DNA from: an uncultured Haemophilus sp.
GTDB lineage: Bacteria > Pseudomonadota > Gammaproteobacteria > Enterobacterales > Pasteurellaceae
Direction: 5' to 3'
Assembly (NCBI RefSeq): GCF_937976265.1
Contig: NZ_CALJRX010000295.1
Coordinates: 1-27,210, forward strand
DNA length: 27,210 nucleotides
Shown here in pieces: positions 16,694 through 24,414 of the stretch. A program made the translations under genes and the position numbers. The notes under the pieces are model-generated. The model saw only the letters and a list, made by a program, of their open reading frames with translations, had not been told where the DNA came from and searched no databases. The number at the start of each line of letters is the position of its first letter. Positions within the stretch are counted from its first letter, which is position 1.

Positions 16694-17813
16694 AAGTATG
16701 TTTTGGCGTTTAATTTTCCAAGCATTACGCCTACGTTTACAACGGGTATTTATTATCTTCTCTGCGTTGACTGTCGGTGCATCTATTGTCACCGCAATGG
16801 CTGCAGTGTATTTTGATATTAATACCAAAATGAGCCAAGAGCTCCGTACTTTTGGGGCTAACTTTTACATTGGTGCGGCCAATGGTGGTTTGATGAAAGA
16901 ACGCCAATTAAAGCAAATTCTGCACAATGCACCGGATAATTTCATCACAGCAGCCAGCCCTTATTTATATGGTGTTGCACGAAGTGATTTAGAAAAAATC
17001 GTCATTATGGGCGTGTGGTTTGAAGATATGCGAGTTCTCGCGCCTTATTGGCAAATTACCGGTTCAGCTATTAATGTCAATTTTGACGATCGTAATGCCA
17101 TGATTGGCAAAACTTTAGCTGAACGCCTTAATTTAGGCGTTGGAAGTAAATTGACTCTGTCTAAAAATGCGGTCGAAAAACATGAATTCACCATTAAAGC
17201 GATTGTTGAGGCGGGCGATGCCACAGATAACATGTTAATCGTCAGCTTAGAATTTGCACAAAATTGGTTAGATAAAGAAGGATTGGCAAACAACGCCTTG
17301 CTCAATGTGAAAAATGAACAAGGTAATGTCGCACAATTTGCGCAAGACATTATGCAACACCAACCTGATCTAACTGCTCGCCCAATTCGAAAAGTCTCAG
17401 CGTCTGAAGGGCAGATTTTAGATAAAATCAAAGGATTGATGGGTTTAATCTCATTGGTCATTTTGATTCTCGCTACCCTTTGTGTGAATACGACACTCAT
17501 TGCGATTGTTGGTGAGCGAGCGAAAGAATTTGCGCTGCAAAAAGCCTTGGGGGCAAAACAGAGCGACATCATTAAACAAATTAGTACCGAGATTCTGATC
17601 ATTGCTCTTTGTGCAATTGTCGCGGGACTGATTCTCGGCTACATCTTGGCACAATTACTTGGATTAACCGTATTCAAATCTTATATTGATATGCGTCTGC
17701 CGGTTATTCCAATTACTATCGTCTTATCGTTATTGGTTGCCTTTATTGCGGTGATTGTACCAACCAAACGAGCTTTAAATATTCAAACCGCAAATGTGTT
17801 AAAAGGGGAATAA
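16680..17813 (+). CDS. MacB/FtsX-type ABC permease 2 of the iron operon
   Basis: Second membrane partner, 377 residues, with the same plan: helix at about 15-38, a periplasmic domain of about 230 residues, then three C-terminal helices. The family motif is GERAKEFALQKALGAKQSDI. It shares IRKVSASEGQILDKIKGLMG with the equivalent stretch IWQVAASEGVVIGKIQLLLA of permease 1, pointing to an ancient duplication. I chose ATG 16680, after TGGAGGTG and 14 bases inside permease 1; the frame opens further upstream only in the shadow of that gene. It corresponds to Cj1662. The ATPase starts one base after its stop. Confidence 0.85.
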   Translation: MAANKSMFWRLIFQALRLRLQRVFIIFSALTVGASIVTAMAAVYFDINTKMSQELRTFGANFYIGAANGGLMKERQLKQILHNAPDNFITAASPYLYGVARSDLEKIVIMGVWFEDMRVLAPYWQITGSAINVNFDDRNAMIGKTLAERLNLGVGSKLTLSKNAVEKHEFTIKAIVEAGDATDNMLIVSLEFAQNWLDKEGLANNALLNVKNEQGNVAQFAQDIMQHQPDLTARPIRKVSASEGQILDKIKGLMGLISLVILILATLCVNTTLIAIVGERAKEFALQKALGAKQSDIIKQISTEILIIALCAIVAGLILGYILAQLLGLTVFKSYIDMRLPVIPITIVLSLLVAFIAVIVPTKRALNIQTANVLKGE

Positions 17814-17814
17814 A

Positions 17815-18486
17815 ATGAGTGAATTTGTGATTGAAACGCAACATTTATATAAACGATTCGGGCAAGTCACGGCTTTAGAAGATATTAATATTCAAATTCG
17901 CCAAGGTGAGTTTATTGCAATCATGGGTGCATCGGGTTCGGGTAAAACGACACTCATGAATATTCTGACCGGTTTAGATACCGCCAGTGAAGGTAAAGTG
18001 ATTTTAGACGGCGTCGATGCGGCACAACTGGATGAAGTGGGTCGTCAACGTTTCCGAGCGGAAAAAATTGGTCTCGTCTTCCAACAATTCCATTTAATCC
18101 CTTATTTGACCGCACTTGAAAATGTAATGCTCGCACAGCACTATCACAGTGTGATTGATGAAGCGGCGGCTAAAGCGGTGCTCGAACAAGTGGGATTAGG
18201 TCATCGTATTGATCACCGTCCAAGCCAACTTTCTGGAGGCGAACAACAACGGGTATGTATTGCTCGTGCATTAGTGAACCAACCACCCGTTATTTTTGCC
18301 GATGAACCTACGGGTAACCTCGACGAAAAAAATGAAGCGCTTGTACTGGATTTACTACAAGAGTTAAATCGCCAAGGTCGAACCATCGTTATGGTGACAC
18401 ACAATCCTGAATTGGGTGAATTAACCGATCGTGTTATTTATCTCCACCACGGAAAATTTGTAAAAGAGGAAATTCATGAAAAATAA
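17815..18486 (+). CDS. ABC transporter ATPase of the iron operon (LolD/MacB type)
   Basis: Cytoplasmic ATPase, 223 residues, powering the two FtsX-type permeases encoded before it. Walker A is GASGSGKTT (residues 38-46), the signature LSGGEQQRV starts at 139, Walker B is VIFADEPTGNLDE (D163, E164), and the H-loop histidine lies in VMVTHNPEL. FADEPTGNLDE is typical of the LolD/MacB/FtsE group, not of siderophore or binding-protein importers, and agrees with the permease type. It corresponds to Cj1663. The start codon follows AAAGGGGAATAAA and the end overlaps the thioredoxin gene by 11 bases. An exact uptake sequence lies at 18109-18117. Confidence 0.9.
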   Translation: MSEFVIETQHLYKRFGQVTALEDINIQIRQGEFIAIMGASGSGKTTLMNILTGLDTASEGKVILDGVDAAQLDEVGRQRFRAEKIGLVFQQFHLIPYLTALENVMLAQHYHSVIDEAAAKAVLEQVGLGHRIDHRPSQLSGGEQQRVCIARALVNQPPVIFADEPTGNLDEKNEALVLDLLQELNRQGRTIVMVTHNPELGELTDRVIYLHHGKFVKEEIHEK

Positions 18487-18955
18487 ATTCATAAAACTAC
18501 TCGCGATAAGTGCGGTCATTTTGGGCAGCGTTTCTTGTAAAGACGAGGTCGCGGCTATTGGTCAAAAAGCACCAGATATTGCCGCCTATGATTTACAAGG
18601 TAAAGAGGTGAAACTTGATGATTGGAAAGGCACTCGTCTACTGACATTCTGGTCTGAAACCTGTGGACGATGTGTCGCTGAATTAAAAGAATTTGAAAAA
18701 TTGGCCGAAGCTAATCCAGATAAAGTTCAGCTTATCGCCATTAATGTGGATGGAGATAAAGTCGATACCAAAGCCGTGGTTGCCAAACGTCAGCTTACGC
18801 TACCTGTTATCAAAGACCAATTAAAAATCACAGCGGAACGCTATCAGCTTATCGGCACGCCAACAAGCTTTGTGATTACACCTGAAGGCAATATTCAGGC
18901 TAAATATGAAGGGGCGATTCCCGCAGCAGATTTAGATAAATTATTTAAAGGCTAA
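18476..18955 (+). CDS. TlpA/ResA-like periplasmic thioredoxin
   Basis: Periplasm-facing thiol-disulfide protein of 159 residues. An N-terminal hydrophobic segment ends at SVSC (C21), which may be a lipoprotein site; serine at -3 is unusual, so plain signal cleavage or a membrane anchor also fits. The thioredoxin fold shows the redox pair C63-G-R-C66 in SETCGRCVAEL and the cis-proline loop GTPTSFVI. Such proteins reduce heme-site cysteines or metal-ligand cysteines of partners; the neighbouring cytochrome c and cysteine-rich DUF2318 protein are natural candidates, by inference. It corresponds to Cj1664. Its ATG lies 11 bases inside the ATPase gene. An exact uptake sequence lies at 18508-18516. 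Confidence 0.88.
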   Translation: MKNKFIKLLAISAVILGSVSCKDEVAAIGQKAPDIAAYDLQGKEVKLDDWKGTRLLTFWSETCGRCVAELKEFEKLAEANPDKVQLIAINVDGDKVDTKAVVAKRQLTLPVIKDQLKITAERYQLIGTPTSFVITPEGNIQAKYEGAIPAADLDKLFKG

Positions 18956-18960
18956 CCAAA

Positions 18961-19284
18961 ATGCAAAAACGAATTTACTTACTCTCTACATTTTTACCCG
19001 TTTTAGGCTTTTTATTTGCAACCCCTGCCCTTTCTGCCGAAGCTGACTTAGTGAAAGCTGAAAAGGTATATAAACGTTCTTGTGCAACTTGTCATGGAAA
19101 ACAAGGCGAAAAACCAGCAATGGGTGAATCAAAAATTATTAATCAGCTAAAACCAGAAGAAATTTCAACCGCACTTTCAGAACGAAAAGCAGGAAATATT
19201 CCTAGCGCAGGAAGCCCTGCAAAACAACGTTTAAGTGAGCAAGATATTCATAATTTAAGTGAATATATTCAAACACTAAAATAG
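18961..19284 (+). CDS. small monoheme c-type cytochrome closing the iron operon
   Basis: Periplasmic class I-like cytochrome c of 107 residues. The signal peptide ends ALSA near residue 26 and the single heme site is C41-ATC-H45. The C-terminal helix LSEQDIHNLSEYIQTL is typical of c553/c5-like cytochromes. In such proteins a methionine just before that helix is the sixth heme ligand; here the stretch reads IPSAGSPAKQRLSEQD with no methionine, and the only mature methionine is M54, close to the heme site. Ligation is therefore uncertain. It starts 5 bases after the thioredoxin gene with a weak AAAGG site. It could carry electrons to or from the DUF2318 protein or P19; that is inference. An exact uptake sequence lies at 19168-19176. 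Confidence 0.88.
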   Translation: MQKRIYLLSTFLPVLGFLFATPALSAEADLVKAEKVYKRSCATCHGKQGEKPAMGESKIINQLKPEEISTALSERKAGNIPSAGSPAKQRLSEQDIHNLSEYIQTLK

Positions 19285-19287
19285 TTT

Positions 19288-19316
19288 TTGAATTTTTTTT
19301 AAACTAATTCTAAAAT
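19288..19316 (+). promoter_or_regulatory. sigma70-like promoter of the lipoprotein gene
   Basis: TTGAAT (19288-19293) and TAAAAT (19311-19316) are 17 bases apart. The predicted leader of about 62 bases contains a weak hairpin, CTTAGTTT (19335-19342) with AAGCTAAG (19347-19354), then AAAGG before ATG 19385. I see no GC-rich terminator between the cytochrome gene and this one. Confidence 0.5.
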
Positions 19317-19384
19317 GTACGGTCTTAGAAGGGACTTAGTTTTTATAAGCTAAGAAATTTTTATATATCAATAAAGGATTGTTT

Positions 19385-20008
19385 ATGAACAAATTTACTA
19401 AAATCAGTGCAACTGCATTATTTGCATTATTCTTAACTGCTTGTGATAAACCAGCTGATAAACCAGCTCCAGCAAAACCTGAAGCAACTCAGCCTGCGCC
19501 AGAAGCTAAACAAGAAGCGGCTAAACCAGCTGAAGCAGCAAAACCAGCTGAAGCAACTCTTGCTCAAGAACAAGCTGACTACAACAAATTACTTGAATGG
19601 AACGCAAGCCAAGTGCAAGCTCAAATGGCTGCACAACAAACACTTCAATCTGATTTAACTGCTGCGGTTCAAGCAAAAGATGAGAAAAAAATTGAAGAAG
19701 CAATCAAAACTTTCAACAAAACTATTGAAGATACTATTGCAAGCTTAGATAAATTAGATATTACAGCGCCTTCAGTGAAAAGCATTAAAGATCAAAATAA
19801 AGAAGTGCTTGCATTATCAAGCAAATTATTAGTTGATCAATTAAACTTAGCAACTAAAGCGCCAACTGAAGAACAAACTAAAGCTTTCCAAGCTAAAGTT
19901 GAAAAACTGCAAGCGGCTGTAGCCAGACTACAAGAAGACAGCGCTGCTTTAGCACAAAAATTTGCACCTGCAGCACCAGCTACTCCAGCCGCTCCAGCTG
20001 CAAAATAA
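19385..20008 (+). CDS. Lys/Pro/Ala-rich coiled-coil lipoprotein, unknown function
   Basis: I do not recognise the function. The 207-residue product has a clear lipoprotein signal ending FLTAC, with lipidated C20. Next come a low-complexity linker of Lys-Pro-Ala-Glu blocks (about 21-58), a long helical, Ala/Gln/Lys/Glu-rich region likely to form a coiled coil (about 60-190), and an Ala-Pro tail. The extended linker could let a lipid-anchored helical domain stand off the membrane, as in Lpp-like or OmpA-linker proteins; no peptidoglycan-binding motif is visible. I chose ATG 19385 after AAAGG, not the TTG six bases earlier. It has its own promoter and a strong terminator, so it is probably a monocistronic, well-expressed gene. 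Codon use is restricted and A-rich, which also suggests high expression. Confidence 0.75.
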   Translation: MNKFTKISATALFALFLTACDKPADKPAPAKPEATQPAPEAKQEAAKPAEAAKPAEATLAQEQADYNKLLEWNASQVQAQMAAQQTLQSDLTAAVQAKDEKKIEEAIKTFNKTIEDTIASLDKLDITAPSVKSIKDQNKEVLALSSKLLVDQLNLATKAPTEEQTKAFQAKVEKLQAAVARLQEDSAALAQKFAPAAPATPAAPAAK

Positions 20009-20023
20009 TTAATCGTTAAGATG

Positions 20024-20056
20024 AAAAAACCTTACTGTAAAAAGTAAGGTTTTTTT
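20024..20056. terminator. bidirectional terminator, lipoprotein / ATP-grasp genes
   Basis: AAAAAACCTTACT (20024-20036) pairs perfectly with AGTAAGGTTTTTT (20043-20055) around a six-base loop. The arms supply a T run on both strands, so it can end the lipoprotein gene (+) and the convergent ATP-grasp gene (-). Confidence 0.9.
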
Positions 20057-20062
20057 ATGCGC

Positions 20063-20884
20063 TTATTTTAGTATTCTGCTTTTTAACACATCCACAAATC
20101 GCTCTGTCGCCCCTTCCCAACGATCTAAATATAACGCAGGCTCAATCAACTCTAATTCATTCAATAAAAATGTATTGTTAATAATCGTTCCATCTACGCG
20201 TGCATAGACGGGCATTTCTGGCAATTTATGTAAAACATGACATGCTGTTTCAATAATATGATCATCAACCTCAACAGGGATAATTTCAACTTTATATTGT
20301 GAATTCGCTCGCCATTCATTTTGAGGTGGCTGTCGGCGAATAGCATGACTAAATACACCGTTGAAAAAAATCAAACTAGTTTCACCATTTGTTGCCACTT
20401 CAGGAATAAACGGCTGTAGCACAACTTGCTCACCATATACAGAAAGATCAGGTAACGCTTCACCTTGTTTTAGTTTTGTCACCAAATTACCACTCTGCCC
20501 TACAGCAGGTTTTATCACAAATTCAGGCCAATCTTGGCGTTCAAGTGCGGTCAAAATCTCAGCTGTTTTTGTTGAGCAAATAAGAGTAGGAATGACATTA
20601 ACACCCCAATTCTGCAAATCACATAGATAGCCTTTATGACTATTCCATAACATTAATTCCGCAGGATTGATGAACGCATTCTTATGTTGTTTAATCCATT
20701 GAGTAAATTCATTGTAGAAATTTGCGTAATCCCATGCCGCTAAAGGCAGAATAAAATGGCTCTGTAATGTTTCTTGCCAAGGTAAAAATTGAGTAGGAAT
20801 ACCTTGATTAGAAAGTTGTGTTTGTACCGGAATAAGATTTTGAGGCGCTGAAGGATACGTTTTGCAAGTGGTAATCGTAAGCAT
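20063..20884 (-). CDS. ATP-grasp domain protein, substrate unknown
   Basis: Predicted cytoplasmic carboxylate-amine/thiol ligase of the ATP-grasp fold, 273 residues from ATG 20884. Visible signatures are the nucleotide-binding strand EFVIKPAVGQSGN (K125), the hinge VVLQPFIPE, SLIFFNGVFSHAIRRQP, and the metal-binding end ARVDGTIINN ... LNELELIEPALYL (D231, N242, E243, E248). This resembles the glutathione-synthetase/RimK-like group, but the substrate cannot be told. The start is uncertain: no ribosome site precedes ATG 20884, and the in-frame ATG 20929 and TTG 20932 lie inside the pseudoazurin terminator. It may be read through from that gene or use an unseen promoter. An exact uptake sequence lies at 20543-20551. 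Confidence 0.75.
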   Translation of the reverse strand: MLTITTCKTYPSAPQNLIPVQTQLSNQGIPTQFLPWQETLQSHFILPLAAWDYANFYNEFTQWIKQHKNAFINPAELMLWNSHKGYLCDLQNWGVNVIPTLICSTKTAEILTALERQDWPEFVIKPAVGQSGNLVTKLKQGEALPDLSVYGEQVVLQPFIPEVATNGETSLIFFNGVFSHAIRRQPPQNEWRANSQYKVEIIPVEVDDHIIETACHVLHKLPEMPVYARVDGTIINNTFLLNELELIEPALYLDRWEGATERFVDVLKSRILK

Positions 20885-20915
20885 AGTAAATAATGATTGG
20901 TTTAAACATAAAGAA

Positions 20916-20943
20916 GATGCGCCAATCATCAAACTGGCGCATC
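20916..20943 (-). terminator. terminator after pseudoazurin
   Basis: GATGCGCCA (20916-20924) and TGGCGCATC (20935-20943) form a perfect 9-bp stem with a 10-base loop. On the minus strand it is followed by TTCTTTATGTTT, a broken T tract, 11 bases after the pseudoazurin stop. Read-through into the ATP-grasp gene is possible. Confidence 0.7.
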
Positions 20944-20954
20944 AATTTCAACGA

Positions 20955-21389
20955 TTATTTTACTTGAGCAAAATATTTTTCAAGACGACCTTTGTTCGTC
21001 ATGGATTTCTTCTCAAGATCTTTCACCACTTTCTCTGCTTGTTCTTTGTTTGGTAGATTATCACCCACTTGAATCACACCATTCATATTCATTGAACGGT
21101 GTACTGGGCAAGTATAAACATAAACACCTTCTTTATCTAAAGTGATCGTGAGTTCCTGATCTTCTTCAGATTGGAATTTTTGTGCACCTTCAGGAATCGC
21201 TTTGCTGTGCACAAAGTGACTTTTATTTTCTGGACGGAATGTCACGGTATCACCTGGTTGTACTTTTAAATAACCCGGTTCAAAAACCATTGATCCTTCA
21301 CTGTTTGAATTCAACATTTTGATGTCATAATGTGCGGCTTGAGCAGCAAAACTTAAACCTAATAATGCTGCAAGTGCGATTTTCTTCAT
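20955..21389 (-). CDS. pseudoazurin (type I blue copper protein)
   Basis: Small periplasmic electron carrier of 144 residues. The signal peptide ends AQA at about residue 18. The type I copper ligands are all visible: H58 in ENKSHFVHS, then C94, H97 and M102 in YTCPVHRSMNMNGVIQVG; the C, +3, +8 spacing is that of pseudoazurin. The helical C-terminus (about 115-140) also matches that family, and azurin/plastocyanin lack it. I chose ATG 21389 because AAGGA lies 7 bases before it; ATG 21395 is too close to that site. It begins 13 bases after the ABC ATPase gene, so it is the last gene of that operon. In Paracoccus such proteins feed cytochrome c peroxidase or nitrite reductase; a peroxidase gene stands at the other end of this same gene run. 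Confidence 0.9.
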   Translation of the reverse strand: MKKIALAALLGLSFAAQAAHYDIKMLNSNSEGSMVFEPGYLKVQPGDTVTFRPENKSHFVHSKAIPEGAQKFQSEEDQELTITLDKEGVYVYTCPVHRSMNMNGVIQVGDNLPNKEQAEKVVKDLEKKSMTNKGRLEKYFAQVK

Positions 21390-21402
21390 TTTCATTTCCT
21401 TC

Positions 21403-22176
21403 TTAAGAATGTGCTGATTTACGTTGTGGACGAACCACCGGCAAACCGGCACTACATTGTAATAATTCAACGTTTACACGATATAAACGATTAATGGTTT
21501 CGACTTGTAAAACATGATGCGCATCGCCCACGCCTTGCACTTTACCTTCACCAAGTAAAATCAACTCATCTGAAAATTGAGCGGCAAGACTTAAATCATG
21601 TAATACCATTATAGTAATCAGATTTTTCCGTTTCGTATAGGTGTAAACTTCTTCTAATAGATTAAGCTGATGATGCATATCTAACGCACTCACCGGCTCG
21701 TCCAACATTAAAATCTGTGGCTCACGTAATAAAACCTGGGCAAACATCACCATTTGACGCTGTCCACCACTGAGATTCAGAATATCACGATGGGCTAAAT
21801 GACCAATACCTAATTGCGCCATAATACTTGCTGCTTCAGTGAGAAGCTCATCGCTTACTCGCATCGTTAGACTATCCATTCGTCCCAAAAGGACAACTTC
21901 AAGTGCGGTCAAGCTTGCATCTACTCGGCTATCTTGAGGCATATAGCCAATTGGTTTACGCCAATCTGCTAACTTCGTCCGTTCTAGCTGTTTGCCTTGA
22001 TAGGTAATCATTCCTTCATGTGGTAATTCACCAAAAATGGTTTTCAGCATGGAGGATTTTCCTGTGCCGTTTGGCCCAAGCACCGTATACACTTTACCTT
22101 CCTCAAAACGGACATTAATGTGATCTGCAACGGTGAGATCACCTCGTTTTACCGTAAGATTCTTTAATTCTAACAT
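21403..22176 (-). CDS. FecE/FepC-like ABC importer ATPase
   Basis: Cytoplasmic ATPase of 257 residues for a siderophore/heme/cobalamin-type importer. Walker A GPNGTGKSS (34-42), Q-loop in GYMPQDSR, signature LSGGQRQMV (135-143), Walker B ILMLDEP (D159, E160) and H-loop in MVLHDLSLAAQF are all intact. Its ATG shares one base with the permease stop (TAATG), so the two are translationally coupled. FecE/BtuD-like wording (VLHDLSLAAQFSDELILLGEGKV) agrees with the FecCD-type permease before it. The substrate is not defined by the ATPase. An exact uptake sequence lies at 21901-21909. Confidence 0.92.
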   Translation of the reverse strand: MLELKNLTVKRGDLTVADHINVRFEEGKVYTVLGPNGTGKSSMLKTIFGELPHEGMITYQGKQLERTKLADWRKPIGYMPQDSRVDASLTALEVVLLGRMDSLTMRVSDELLTEAASIMAQLGIGHLAHRDILNLSGGQRQMVMFAQVLLREPQILMLDEPVSALDMHHQLNLLEEVYTYTKRKNLITIMVLHDLSLAAQFSDELILLGEGKVQGVGDAHHVLQVETINRLYRVNVELLQCSAGLPVVRPQRKSAHS

Positions 22177-23225
22177 TATTGTCCCCTCTTGTTATTTAAA
22201 ATAATCCAAAAGAAGAAAGGCACCCCAATAAAAGAGGTAACAATCCCCACTGGGAACAATGCGCCAGGGATAATAACTTTGGATAATACCGAAGAAAGGG
22301 ATAAGAATGCTGCACCGACTAACATTGCGCCCGGTAAGAAGAAACGTTGATCTTCACCAAGTAACATTCGAGCAACATGTGGTGCAACTAAGCCGATAAA
22401 GCCAATCACGCCCACAAAACTAATTGCCGTCGCCGTCATCATTGCGACAAGAACTAAAACCTTAATACGCAATACTTGCAAATTGATGCCAAGACTCGCT
22501 GCACGATCTTCACCTAAACGAAGTGCGGTCAATTTCCAAAGCTCTTTTGAAAGTAATGCGACACAAATTGTCGTCACGACAGTAATGATGATTAAACTTT
22601 GCCACGTGGCTTTATTTAAGCTACCGAATAGCCAAAACAGAATTTGTTGCGAGACTTCGGGAGCCGAAATAAATTGCACTAATGAAAGTAAGGATTGGAA
22701 AATAAAGAGCAAGGCAATCCCTACCAGTACGAGCATTTCAGAATTAAAACGACGTTTAGACGCGAACAAGAAAAGAATCCCTGACGCAAGCATGGTCATG
22801 ACAAACGCACCAATTGGCACGGCAACTTGTACCGGTAAACCAAAGCTTCCGAAAGCAATCACAATAGAAGCCCCAAAACCTGCTGCTGCAGCGAGTCCTA
22901 ATGTATAAGGACTTGCCATAGGGTTATTTAATAAGGTTTGGATCTCTGCCCCACCTACAGCCAATGTTGCCCCGACTACAAGCGCCATCAAGGCCATCGG
23001 TAAACGTAAATTATGCACAATATTGTCTGTCATTTTATCGACTTCACCGATATCGAATAACGAATTCACAACTTCCGATACCGATAACATCGCAGGGCCA
23101 GTCATCACATCGAGAATAAGACTGACCACGCCAATCACAAGAAAAGATAAAATAACAAACCAGCGTTTGCGTTCAAGCTTACGCTGGTTAGCCACAATAT
23201 CTGCTACAACAGAATTGTTTTTCAT
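22176..23225 (-). CDS. FecCD/BtuC-type ABC importer permease
   Basis: Inner-membrane permease of 349 residues with about ten hydrophobic helices, forming a homodimer in this family. Family motifs include NPMASPYTLGLAAAAGFGAS, RLGEDRAASLGI (ATPase contact) and GVIGFIGLVAPHVARMLLG, all characteristic of FecCD permeases for ferric siderophores, heme or cobalamin. The start follows AAGGAAA, and the gene lies 15 bases downstream of the binding-protein gene. An exact uptake sequence lies at 22521-22529. No TonB-dependent outer-membrane receptor is encoded next to it, so the ligand may reach the periplasm by a receptor encoded elsewhere. Confidence 0.92.
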   Translation of the reverse strand: MKNNSVVADIVANQRKLERKRWFVILSFLVIGVVSLILDVMTGPAMLSVSEVVNSLFDIGEVDKMTDNIVHNLRLPMALMALVVGATLAVGGAEIQTLLNNPMASPYTLGLAAAAGFGASIVIAFGSFGLPVQVAVPIGAFVMTMLASGILFLFASKRRFNSEMLVLVGIALLFIFQSLLSLVQFISAPEVSQQILFWLFGSLNKATWQSLIIITVVTTICVALLSKELWKLTALRLGEDRAASLGINLQVLRIKVLVLVAMMTATAISFVGVIGFIGLVAPHVARMLLGEDQRFFLPGAMLVGAAFLSLSSVLSKVIIPGALFPVGIVTSFIGVPFFFWIILNNKRGQ

Positions 23226-23240
23226 TGATTAGTATTTTCC

Positions 23241-24356
23241 TTATTTAGTTTCAGGGAAAAGATAAATCGTACCTTCCGGCGTAACCGGTAAGTAGTTTTT
23301 ATAGAAATTTAAGTAAGTTTGTTGCGGATCTAAATCTTTAAACAGATCAGGATACGCCGCTTTAGCCACAAACTGAACAGATGCGCTGTCTGATAACGTA
23401 CGAGAGTTCGCATGATATGCTGCATAAACACGATTATTTTTCACAGCCGGTAATTCTGCCCAGCCTGCACGTTGTTTGAATCCATTTAAACGACGTTGCG
23501 CTTCTGCTTTTTCAATACCAAAGCCCATTACCATGCCTTCTTGATTTTTCTTCAATTCAGTTTCACGGCCTGTAATAATAATTGCATCTGGTTTCGCGGC
23601 TAATACTTTTTCAGCAGCTAATGTGCCCCATTTACCGATTTCTGCAGGTGCAACGTTTTCTGCGCCTACAAGGCTAATCATAGAGCCCCACATGCTTGAG
23701 AAGAATGTCATCCCTTGTTCAGCAGGGCCACCACGACCAAACTCGACATACACTTTCGGTTGTTTTGCTAATTTCGCATTTTTAACCGTAGTCTGGATAT
23801 GTTCAACAATGTCTTTGTATTCTTTAGCCATTTTCGCGGCACGCTCTTTCTGCCCCGTCAATTGACCAATAATTTCCGTTGATTTGATGTGTTTATCTAA
23901 GGTTTGAGCGTTGTAATCTAATACAACAATTGGAATGCCCGCTTCATTGATAGCATCTAAATCAGATCCTAGCATTTCGTACTGCCAATCGGCTAAGACT
24001 AAAAGATCCGGTTTTAATGAAAGCACTTTTTCCACAGAGAATGTGCCTTCTTCTACTTCACCCACATCATCTAATTGATTCAATTTTGGCACTGCTTTGC
24101 TGAATAACGCCCAGCTTGCTGGTGCCCAAGAAGACCATACTTTCTTAGAAAAACCGACAACGTTATCTAACGCTTTATCACCACCAACTGCCATATAATC
24201 TTGGTAATAGAAACCAAGTACCACGCGTTTTGCCGGTAAATCAACTGTCACTTCACGATCAAGTATATCTTTTACTTTCACGGGATCAGCATTGGCAAAA
24301 CCTGCAGTTAAACCAAGAATGGTCGCAATCGCTAAAGTTGAAAAACGTTTTTTCAT
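23241..24356 (-). CDS. periplasmic substrate-binding protein of the Fur-boxed ABC importer
   Basis: Class III (TroA/FepB-like, Peripla_BP_2) binding protein, 371 residues. The signal peptide ends FANA near residue 23, followed by two lobes; the segments KRVVLGFYYQDYMAVGG, LKPDLLVLADWQYEML and LAAKPDAIIITGRETEL are the usual strand-turn elements of this fold. I chose ATG 24356 after AGGAGA; the frame extends upstream to 24443, but only through the promoter and Fur box. Methionine, histidine and tyrosine residues that could bind metal or a chelate are present, but I cannot name the ligand. The Fur box points to an iron source such as a siderophore or heme. A molybdate-type ligand, known for a related Haemophilus system (MolA), is the main alternative. 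Confidence 0.87.
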   Translation of the reverse strand: MKKRFSTLAIATILGLTAGFANADPVKVKDILDREVTVDLPAKRVVLGFYYQDYMAVGGDKALDNVVGFSKKVWSSWAPASWALFSKAVPKLNQLDDVGEVEEGTFSVEKVLSLKPDLLVLADWQYEMLGSDLDAINEAGIPIVVLDYNAQTLDKHIKSTEIIGQLTGQKERAAKMAKEYKDIVEHIQTTVKNAKLAKQPKVYVEFGRGGPAEQGMTFFSSMWGSMISLVGAENVAPAEIGKWGTLAAEKVLAAKPDAIIITGRETELKKNQEGMVMGFGIEKAEAQRRLNGFKQRAGWAELPAVKNNRVYAAYHANSRTLSDSASVQFVAKAAYPDLFKDLDPQQTYLNFYKNYLPVTPEGTIYLFPETK

Positions 24357-24393
24357 AAGAAAAATCTCCTGAGTAAAATTAAACAATTTAAAA

Positions 24394-24408
24394 TGATAAT
24401 AATTATCG
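24394..24408 (-). promoter_or_regulatory. Fur box over the ABC importer start site
   Basis: TGATAAT-A-ATTATCG matches the 7-1-7 Fur inverted repeat at all but the last base. It lies directly downstream of the -10 element, across the predicted transcription start, where a repressor would block initiation. Iron repression of the importer and pseudoazurin is the expected outcome. Confidence 0.8.
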
Positions 24409-24414
24409 GTGCGA

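Noticed and set aside
17045..17602. 185-residue open frame on the minus strand opposite the second iron-operon permease
   Set aside because: The sense frame has clear FtsX-type motifs; the antisense frame shows none and no start signals.
19430..19560. Repetitive GCA/CCA/AAA-rich stretch as a tandem repeat or phase-variable tract
   Set aside because: The repeats are uneven at DNA level and keep the frame as a protein linker; there is no uniform tetranucleotide array of the kind that drives phase variation in Haemophilus.
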